Below are positions 24,597-29,983 of a DNA stretch of 29,983 bases, piece by piece. Numbering within the stretch: position 1 is the first letter of the stretch; every line of letters starts with the position of its first letter. Made by a program: the position numbers and the translations under genes. This DNA comes from an uncultured Eubacteriales bacterium. GTDB taxonomy: Bacteria; Bacillota; Clostridia; Oscillospirales; Butyricicoccaceae. The notes under the pieces are model-generated. The model ran no database searches and was not told the origin of the DNA. It saw nothing but the letters and a program-made list of their open reading frames with translations. The DNA is taken from contig CAJUGU010000037.1 of assembly GCA_910586105.1 (NCBI GenBank), positions 1-29,983 on the forward strand. The letters are read 5' to 3'.

Positions 24597-26597
24597 TTAG
24601 CGGATGCAGGCCGTGACCGTCAAACGGGTCAGCCGATATACTGCGTTTTCGTCCGTTTCCTCCGTGAGCGTGAATGCCATTTCGCCGGGCACATCCTGCT
24701 CGCGCAGGCGCGTTTCAGCCAGTTCCCGCAGACGCGCCGCAGCCCAAACGGACGCTTCGTCCAGCGTATCAAAACAACGCGGCGGCAAGCCTTCGCACAG
24801 CACTTCAAAATCCCCCGCGTTGGCGTTCAATGGGTCAAGCCCATGCGGACGAATCTCCGCATGCACGGAAACGGACGACCGCCCGGCGGCCGCGCCTACG
24901 GCGTTTGCAGTCGGCGCGCATTCCGGTATGATGCATTCCGTCCCCAACGCTTCCGCCACCGCAGGCAGGAACAGGCGCACCGGCCCCCCAATGCCGATCA
25001 GTGCCGCAGATGTACCCAGTCCGCAATGCAGCAGCGGGGAGCCGCCGCCATGACGGGACTGCTCCCATTGCAGCCGGAACAGCTCCCGCACGCCGGAGCC
25101 GATCCCATGATCCCGGAAGTGCTGCGATCCATGTTCGAGCAGCATTTGCAGCACCGCGCAGAATACTTCCCGGGAAATATGATCGTAAACGCGGCGGCAC
25201 AGCGTTTCCGGAGCGGTATGCAGCGACGCCGCCGCGAACCCGAGCGCCAGCGTCGAGGCTTCCCGCTCATAGGCACTGAAGTCGCCGCGCACATGCATCA
25301 GGTCGGTCGGGGTCAGCCCCGCGCGCAGCAGTACGCCTTGCCGTTCAAGGCGCGCCGTGCGCAGCTGGTATTTGTCCACGCCAAGCGCGTCCGCCGCCTG
25401 CTGAAGGCTTAACGGATCGCATTCCAGCGCTTCACAAAGCGCCGCATCCTCTGCCGGGAGCCCCAGCGCGCGCCAGTTTTTCCGCTCCAGGATCAGGAAT
25501 TCATGCAGCGGCAGGGTGTGCGCGGGCGCGTCCCGCATCTGCGATCGCAGCACCGGCAGGATTGCCGGATGCTCCGCCGCCAGGACGCACAGCGGGCGCA
25601 CCCGGTCGGGGCCGATCCGTAATTCGCCGTGTTCGTTCCAACGGATCGCACTGTCGCCGCCCAACGCAAACGAGGCCGCCGCAAGGCCGCGTACCTGCGT
25701 CTTCCATTTGCCGATCCGGATGCCGTCGGACGAAAGCAAAGGCTCGCCGTTTTCGATCAATGCGATATCGGTCGTTGTGCCGCCGATATCGACTACGACC
25801 GCCCGCCCGCACCCGGTCAGCACCCCGCCGCCCAATGCGGAAGCCGCAGGGCCGGAAAGCAGCGTTTCCGCCGCATGCTCGGCGGTATAGGCAAACCCCA
25901 TCCGCCGCCCGTCGGAACGGACGATATAGACCGGCGCTCGGACGCCCCGTTCCCGGAATGCGGCGGCGACCGCCGACAGGAAATCCTGCGTGACGGGCAA
26001 AAGCCCGGCGTTTAGGACCGCGCTGGCCGCGCGTTCCAGACAGGACAGGCCGCTGAAGGACTGGCTTGCGCAGAGCGCCGGCAGGCCGGTCTCCGCCTGT
26101 ATGACAGCCGCGGCTTTCCGTTCCAGTACGCTGCCGTTGCGCATCCCGTGGATCTCACAGGCCACGCAGCATTCGGCGCCGGCAAACCATTCCCTGGCAT
26201 TGCGCCGCAGGGCTTCCCAATCGGGTTCTTCCAACACCTGCCCGCCGATCGTCGTGCGGCATGCAAGGTAACGCAGCTCGTCGGGATCGGTGAAGCCGTA
26301 TTCTGCGCCGTATTTTTCCACGCCTTTTCGGTCGATGCCCATGAGCAGCAGCCGCGTCCGGCGGAATTTCCCTTCCACGCAGGCGTTGGTCGCCAACGTC
26401 GTCGATAAGCCGACCGCCGCGACCTGCGGGAAAAGTCCGGCGTCTAACCCGTCCAGCGCGCGCAGGATCCCCAACGTCAGGTCGTCATGGGTCGTCGGCG
26501 CTTTGCTTTGCCCAAGGACGCGGTTGGCGGATGGATCGTATAAGACCGCGTCCGTGCAGGTGCCGCCGGTGTCGATCCCGATCGTCAGTTTGCTCAT
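24597..26597 (-). CDS. Hydantoinase/oxoprolinase-family (HyuA-type) ATPase
   Basis: This 666-residue protein has the two phosphate-binding loops of the ASKHA-like hydantoinase A family: GIDTGGTCTDAVL at residues 7-19 and VVDIGGTTTDIAL at 268-280. LSTTLATNACVEG at 64-76 is also typical. Family members cleave cyclic amides or carboxylate ketones with ATP, usually with a HyuB-type partner, which is absent here. Copies beside corrinoid proteins, as here, may instead serve corrinoid methyl-transfer or its activation; that is inference from context. The frame opens at 26681, but AGGAGG lies nine bases before the ATG at 26597. A terminator separates it from the corrinoid gene. Confidence 0.85.
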   Translation of the reverse strand: MSKLTIGIDTGGTCTDAVLYDPSANRVLGQSKAPTTHDDLTLGILRALDGLDAGLFPQVAAVGLSTTLATNACVEGKFRRTRLLLMGIDRKGVEKYGAEYGFTDPDELRYLACRTTIGGQVLEEPDWEALRRNAREWFAGAECCVACEIHGMRNGSVLERKAAAVIQAETGLPALCASQSFSGLSCLERAASAVLNAGLLPVTQDFLSAVAAAFRERGVRAPVYIVRSDGRRMGFAYTAEHAAETLLSGPAASALGGGVLTGCGRAVVVDIGGTTTDIALIENGEPLLSSDGIRIGKWKTQVRGLAAASFALGGDSAIRWNEHGELRIGPDRVRPLCVLAAEHPAILPVLRSQMRDAPAHTLPLHEFLILERKNWRALGLPAEDAALCEALECDPLSLQQAADALGVDKYQLRTARLERQGVLLRAGLTPTDLMHVRGDFSAYEREASTLALGFAAASLHTAPETLCRRVYDHISREVFCAVLQMLLEHGSQHFRDHGIGSGVRELFRLQWEQSRHGGGSPLLHCGLGTSAALIGIGGPVRLFLPAVAEALGTECIIPECAPTANAVGAAAGRSSVSVHAEIRPHGLDPLNANAGDFEVLCEGLPPRCFDTLDEASVWAAARLRELAETRLREQDVPGEMAFTLTEETDENAVYRLTRLTVTACIR

Positions 26598-26681
26598 AAG
26601 GCGCGCCCTCCTGTTTTGTGGATCGATTGTTTTCGGATAGCCGGGGCCTTTCCGGAACGGCGGGATGCATCCCGGCCCCAT

Positions 26682-26721
26682 CCGGAAAAGGACGCCGCAA
26701 ACGATCCCTGCGGCGTCCTTT
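26682..26721 (-). terminator. Terminator or attenuator between the corrinoid and hydantoinase genes
   Basis: AAAGGACGCCGCA (26687-26699) pairs perfectly with TGCGGCGTCCTTT (26709-26721). On the minus strand it ends in TTTT. A 14-bp palindrome, CGGGATGCATCCCG, follows near 26661. Partial read-through could set the ratio of the two proteins. Confidence 0.75.
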
Positions 26722-26741
26722 GTTCCGATGTTTCCAACCGC

Positions 26742-27377
26742 TCAAGCGGTGCAAAGCTCCAGCGCGACTTCCGCTGCGGTCGCGGCGTCGGCGGTATAAC
26801 GGCTTGCGCCGATCTGTTCGCAAAAAGTCTGTGTGACCGGAGCGCCGCCGATCATGATGGAGACCTTTCCCTTCAGCTCGGACGCTTCAACGGCTTCGAC
26901 CACGCTGCGCATCTCGCCCATGGTCGTGGTCAGCAGTGCGGAGCAGCAAATGATCCTTGCGTCGTTTTCGCGGGCGGCGTCCAGGAATTTTTCGACCGGC
27001 ACGTCAACGCCCAGATCGATCACCTTAAGGCCTTTGCCTTCCATCATCATCCGCACAAGGTTTTTGCCGATATCATGCAGGTCGCCCTTGACGGTGCCGA
27101 GTACGACCGTCCCTTTTTCTTCGACGCCGTCCTCGACCAAATGGGGCCGCAGCACTTCGACGCCTTTTGACATCGCCCGCGCCGCGATCAGCACTTCCGG
27201 CACGAAAACTTCATTGTTTTTGAACTTCTGCCCGATAATGCCCATGCCGTCGAGCAGCCCCTGCTCCAAGATCTCGCTGGCCGGGATGCCTTCGTCAAGC
27301 GCCTGTTGCACGCATGCCTTAACCTTGGGCGCGCGGCCCTGTTGCAGCCAGGAACTGATCTCGTTCAAAATGCTCAT
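26742..27377 (-). CDS. Corrinoid (B12-binding) methyltransferase protein, MtbC/MttC type
   Basis: This 211-residue protein carries a methylated cobamide between methyltransferases. An N-terminal helical cap domain (about 1-85) precedes the Rossmann B12-binding domain. The signature DxHxxG is GDLHDIGK with Asp99, His101 (lower cobalt ligand) and Gly104; SxL is Ser146-Ala-Leu148 and the GG is at 177-178. It belongs to the class used for methylamines, glycine betaine or methoxylated aromatics. No substrate methyltransferase (MtbB, MttB or uroporphyrinogen-decarboxylase-like) is in the window, so the substrate is unknown. GGAGG lies eight bases before the ATG. No cobalamin riboswitch was seen upstream. 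Confidence 0.94.
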   Translation of the reverse strand: MSILNEISSWLQQGRAPKVKACVQQALDEGIPASEILEQGLLDGMGIIGQKFKNNEVFVPEVLIAARAMSKGVEVLRPHLVEDGVEEKGTVVLGTVKGDLHDIGKNLVRMMMEGKGLKVIDLGVDVPVEKFLDAARENDARIICCSALLTTTMGEMRSVVEAVEASELKGKVSIMIGGAPVTQTFCEQIGASRYTADAATAAEVALELCTA

Positions 27378-27605
27378 CGTGAAATCCTCCGTTTTTTATG
27401 TGGTCCCTGTGGTTTGTGATCCATTACCGATATCTTATCATGCGCTTTGCCGATGTTCTTGCACACGGTTGCAGTTTTTTTGCACTATTTTATTTGCTTG
27501 CCGGAAAGCCCGGCAGGATCGGGGGGATGCAGCCGGAGAAGCCGAAGGCTGCGCCAGGCTGTTTATGCTTACGCGCCGGTAAGTATCTTCCCCAAAGGTG
27601 CGTAC
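27378..27605. other. Divergent intergenic region
   Basis: This lies between the corrinoid gene (minus) and the flavodoxin-type gene (plus). Three TTGCA motifs cluster at about 27459-27485. A TGCCGG/CCGGCA stem lies near 27498. No gene, riboswitch or clear minus-strand promoter could be supported. Confidence 0.3.
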
Positions 27606-27663
27606 TTGATTTTTCCGTTATCCTTGTTATCATGATAGTATCCGATGCAGGGGATCCTGCATC
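27606..27663 (+). promoter_or_regulatory. Promoter and possible operator for the flavodoxin-type gene
   Basis: TTGATT (27606-27611) and TATCAT (27628-27633) are 16 bases apart. Directly after the -10 box an inverted repeat, GATGCAGG-GGAT-CCTGCATC (27644-27663), covers the expected transcript start, a usual place for a repressor. Confidence 0.5.
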
Positions 27664-27687
27664 GATCGAAACAGGAGGATCGGACGT

Positions 27688-28236
27688 ATGTCAAAGAAAA
27701 TTGTCATTTTGAACGGCAGCCCCAGACGGATGGGCAATACCTCTGCATTGGTACAGGCGTTTACGGAAGGGGCCGAAAGTAGCGGCCATACCGTCGCGGA
27801 ATTTTTCCTGGACCGTATGGATATCCATGGCTGCAAAGGGTGTTTCGGCGGGCAGAGCAGCCGGGACTGTCCCTGCGTCCAGCATGACGGCATGGATCAA
27901 ATTTATCCGGCGGTAAGGGATTGCGACATAATCGTACTGGCCAGCCCGCTTTATTATTGGAATCTCAGCGGACAGCTCCGGACGGCAGTCGACCGCTTGT
28001 TTGCATTGGAGGAAGGCGGAGAAAACCTCCTCCGGGGTCATGGACGGGGCTCCGTCCTGCTGATGGCTGCGGAAGGGCACGGCTTTGCGGATGTCCTGCA
28101 ATATTACGATCATTTGATGGAACATTTGAATTGGAAAAACCTTGGACATGTATTGGCTGGCGGGAACGGCGACGCGGGGGAGATCAAGGGGAAACCCGAG
28201 CTTCAGGAAGCCTACGAGCTGGGGCGGTCCATGTGA
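27688..28236 (+). CDS. Flavodoxin-family NAD(P)H-dependent oxidoreductase
   Basis: This 182-residue cytoplasmic protein has the flavodoxin fold. The FMN phosphate loop is GSPRRMGNT at residues 10-18, and ASPLYYWNLSG at 85-95 is the second FMN contact of the NADPH-dependent FMN reductase/iron-sulfur flavoprotein group. A cysteine cluster, CKGC at 49-52 and CPC at 61-63, is in the usual place and may bind a metal cluster or be redox active. The substrate is unknown. AGGAGG lies nine bases before the ATG. It is monocistronic, with a terminator at 28277. Confidence 0.88.
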   Translation: MSKKIVILNGSPRRMGNTSALVQAFTEGAESSGHTVAEFFLDRMDIHGCKGCFGGQSSRDCPCVQHDGMDQIYPAVRDCDIIVLASPLYYWNLSGQLRTAVDRLFALEEGGENLLRGHGRGSVLLMAAEGHGFADVLQYYDHLMEHLNWKNLGHVLAGGNGDAGEIKGKPELQEAYELGRSM

Positions 28237-28276
28237 ATGAAAGCAGGCGCGAAGCGTCTCTTTCGAGCGGAACCAA

Positions 28277-28316
28277 AAAGCGCCCTGCGCCTTGAAATGA
28301 GGCGCGGGGCGTTTCT
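28277..28316 (+). terminator. Terminator after the flavodoxin-type gene
   Basis: AAAGCGCCCTGCGCCT pairs with AGGCGCGGGGCGTTT (one bulge, one G-U) around TGAAATG. The T tract is short. Confidence 0.6.
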
Positions 28317-28370
28317 AATTCTGCGATCAGATCCCTCACTCAGGAGCCTGCGGCGCAGCGGCGCATATCC

Positions 28371-29015
28371 TTACAGCGCCGCAAGCGCTTGCAGCGCGTC
28401 CGGATCGCCCTTCTGGATGGCGGGCAGGGCGTTTGCAATCCATTCGGGGGATCGATCCCACCAGCGCAGGCGAAGCAAGGTTTCGACGGTCTCGTCGGGG
28501 AACCGCAGCCGGATCGTCCGAGCGGGGATCCCGCCGACGATCGTATACGGCGGCACGTCCCGGGTGACGACGGCGCGGGCGCCGACGATCGCGCCGTCCC
28601 CGATGGTAACGCCTGCCAGCACGACGGCTTCATAGCCGATCCACACATCGTTGCCGACGGTGATATCGCCATGGTTGTCCCAGGCATCCGCGGGGCGCGG
28701 CTCCAGCCCCCATGCTTCATAAAAAATGGGGAAGGTATAGGTGGAAAGCGACTGCAAAGAATGGTTGGCGCTGTTCATCAAAAACTTTGCGCCGCAGGCG
28801 ATCGAGCAAAACCGTCCGATGGTGAGCCGGTCGCCGTTGATGGGATAATGATACAACACGTTATTTCGTTCAAAATCACGCGGATCGTGGACGAAATCGT
28901 TATAAATGGTGAATTCCCCGACCGAAATACGGGGATTCTGCACCACGTTTTTCAAATACACAATTTGCGGATCCCCGGTGCGGGGATAGACCTTACTGCT
29001 GTCCGGAATCGTCAT
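28371..29015 (-). CDS. Vat/CatB-type xenobiotic O-acetyltransferase (hexapeptide repeat)
   Basis: This 214-residue left-handed beta-helix acetyltransferase closely follows the Vat/CatB layout: VLYHYPINGDRLTIGRFCSI at residues 53-72, MNSANHSLQSLSTYTFP with the catalytic His85, VGNDVWIGYEAVVL near 120-133, and IGDGAIVGARAVVTRDV near 138-154. A C-terminal RWWD helix follows. Vat enzymes acetylate streptogramin A and CatB enzymes chloramphenicol, but many chromosomal relatives have unknown substrates, so resistance is not established. The frame opens 12 bases earlier; GGAGG lies five bases before the ATG at 29015. It trimerises by family knowledge. Confidence 0.9.
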   Translation of the reverse strand: MTIPDSSKVYPRTGDPQIVYLKNVVQNPRISVGEFTIYNDFVHDPRDFERNNVLYHYPINGDRLTIGRFCSIACGAKFLMNSANHSLQSLSTYTFPIFYEAWGLEPRPADAWDNHGDITVGNDVWIGYEAVVLAGVTIGDGAIVGARAVVTRDVPPYTIVGGIPARTIRLRFPDETVETLLRLRWWDRSPEWIANALPAIQKGDPDALQALAAL

Positions 29016-29154
29016 AACAACCTCCATGAAAAGTTATTTTTCTGCGACTATTCCGGAATCTACAATACAGCGCCGCACGGGCCCTCACATCCTTTCTGGC
29101 ACGTATCGGTACGCATCGGCCCGGAGGGCGGATATGCGAAGCCCCCTGGTTTAT

Positions 29155-29790
29155 TTAAAACAGCGCCGCCAGTTCGGCGGGCGAGCCGCACGACCACTCG
29201 GCGTGGTCGACGGTTCCAAAGCCATACTGCACATACACGAACGGGATCCCGGCGGCGGCAGCGGCGTCCGCGTCCCCTTGGGTATCCCCAATGTACACGG
29301 GGGATTTGAGCGCGCAGCGTTCGCACAGCAAACGGATATTATCCCCTTTCGGAAGGCCGGTATCCCCGAAGCCAAGGTGGCCGGAAAAATAAGGGGCCAG
29401 CCCGGTCGCCCGCAAAAAGGTCTCGATATACCCCGCCTGGCAGTTGGAAACGATATACAGCGGCGCTTTCGCCCGAAGCGTTTCGAGGGCTTCGGGCACG
29501 CCGGGGTATACGATCCCGGGGCGGCGGGCGAGGTATTCGTTTTCGTGCGCATAGCAGCGTTCGGCGAGCGCCTGTTTGTCGGGGTGATCGCCGAACAGAA
29601 AACCGGTGATCTCATCCATCGTGCGGCCGCAAAGCGCGCGGATCCCGGCGGCGGTGAGCGGTTCGCCTTTGCCATAGGGGGCAAGGGAAGGCCGGATGCC
29701 GGCGTTGATTTCATTCCAGGCTTCGGCGATCTGCGCGGACGCATCCCATAGGGTACCGTCCAGATCGAAGAGGATGCTGTCGAATTGCAT
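29155..29790 (-). CDS. HAD-superfamily phosphatase (phosphoglycolate phosphatase-like)
   Basis: This 211-residue hydrolase has all HAD motifs: FDLDGT with nucleophile Asp9 and acid/base Asp11, IVSNCQ with Ser115, LPKGDN with Lys148, and IGDTQGD with Asp169 and Asp173. The helical cap between motifs I and II is the C1 type of phosphoglycolate and nucleotide phosphatases. The natural substrate cannot be set. The frame opens at 29919 inside the dispersed repeat; AGGAGG lies ten bases before the ATG at 29790, which begins the family sequence. Confidence 0.9.
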   Translation of the reverse strand: MQFDSILFDLDGTLWDASAQIAEAWNEINAGIRPSLAPYGKGEPLTAAGIRALCGRTMDEITGFLFGDHPDKQALAERCYAHENEYLARRPGIVYPGVPEALETLRAKAPLYIVSNCQAGYIETFLRATGLAPYFSGHLGFGDTGLPKGDNIRLLCERCALKSPVYIGDTQGDADAAAAAGIPFVYVQYGFGTVDHAEWSCGSPAELAALF

Positions 29791-29847
29791 GAGGGGAACG
29801 CCTCCTTGAAAAAAGGAAGACACGAAGTCTCCCCCGGATTTTATACA

Positions 29848-29983
29848 CATGTTCCGAAACTTTTGCCGATCATGCCCCTTCGTCCCGCCGTCCTTTTGGC
29901 GGGACGAAGGCACACGCATAAGCGGCTATGACTGCACCGATCCCGCCCGCAGGCGAGAAAGGGATTCCAAAGGGACGAGTCCC
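29848..29983 (+). repeat. Dispersed intergenic repeat, copy 3 (cut by the window end)
   Basis: It follows copy 1 from its first bases, GTTCCGAAACTTTTGCCGAT, onward. The first hairpin pairs CTTCGTCCCGCC (29878-29889) with its reverse complement at 29898-29909; the stem is identical to copy 1 while the loop differs. The second hairpin is cut by the window end after its ascending arm and loop. It lies just upstream of the HAD gene, so it may affect that promoter. Confidence 0.75.

Noticed and set aside
27378..27480. Cobalamin riboswitch upstream of the corrinoid gene
   Set aside because: No B12-box-like segment or matching set of stems was found in the short leader.
27459..27485. Possible sigma-54 promoter (TTGCAC and TTGCA) upstream of the flavodoxin-type gene
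   Set aside because: The spacing is four rather than five bases and the GG of the -24 box is missing.
1..29983. tRNA genes, rRNA genes, CRISPR arrays and replication origins
   Set aside because: No T-loop-like arms with matching acceptor stems, no regularly spaced repeats and no DnaA-box clusters were seen on either strand by eye.

Overview
The window looks like chromosome from a GC-rich member of the Bacillota, most probably a Clostridia-type gut anaerobe of the Oscillospirales kind. This is inferred from strong AGGAGG-type ribosome binding sites, sigma-A promoters with 17-base spacers, a SpoVB-like flippase, a DtxR/MntR-type regulator, a corrinoid protein beside a hydantoinase/oxoprolinase-type ATPase, and a Vat/CatB-type acetyltransferase. 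No rRNA, tRNA or CRISPR array was found. Gene order is mostly housekeeping, broken up by several decayed or mobile pieces.

Layout. 140-3835 (minus strand): Na+/proline symporter (putP), DtxR/MntR-type regulator, Uma2-type nuclease and a two-helix membrane protein, each with a recognisable promoter. 4029-7376 (plus): metG, two tandem DUF4177-like small proteins, tatD. 7844-11424 (plus): an isolated phage packaging pair, a complete large terminase and a portal gene with a one-base frameshift, with no other phage genes nearby. 11647-12567 (plus): DHH/DHHA1 phosphoesterase. 13068-16973 (minus): response regulator, sensor kinase and HtrA-type protease, a typical envelope-stress arrangement. 17200-17672 (minus): secG and a 74-residue membrane protein. 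17947-18296: remnant of an Rpn/PD-(D/E)XK nuclease-transposase gene. 18447-21587 (plus): lepA and a 416-residue protein with 13-residue tandem repeats. A candidate small RNA (minus strand, about 21587-21726) shares that gene's terminator. 21993-23549 (plus): SpoVB-like flippase. 23550-24540: a graveyard holding an 81-codon fragment, an orphan gene start, and an AraC-type regulator truncated at both ends and split by a 104-bp MITE-like element. 24597-27377 (minus): hydantoinase/oxoprolinase-type protein and corrinoid protein, separated by a terminator. 27688-29790: flavodoxin-type oxidoreductase (plus), Vat/CatB-type acetyltransferase and HAD phosphatase (both minus).

Three features stand out. 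(1) Removing the MITE-like element plus one copy of its TAA target duplication restores the AraC reading frame exactly. (2) A dispersed intergenic repeat, with copies near 12781, 24424 and 29848 and a possible scrap at base 1, carries two hairpins; one shows a compensatory base-pair change between copies. (3) The terminase-portal island sits alone between housekeeping genes, and its portal frame is disrupted at a run of five C. I see no complete defence system or biosynthetic cluster. The most plausible undescribed items are the repeat family, the small RNA candidate and the repeat protein.
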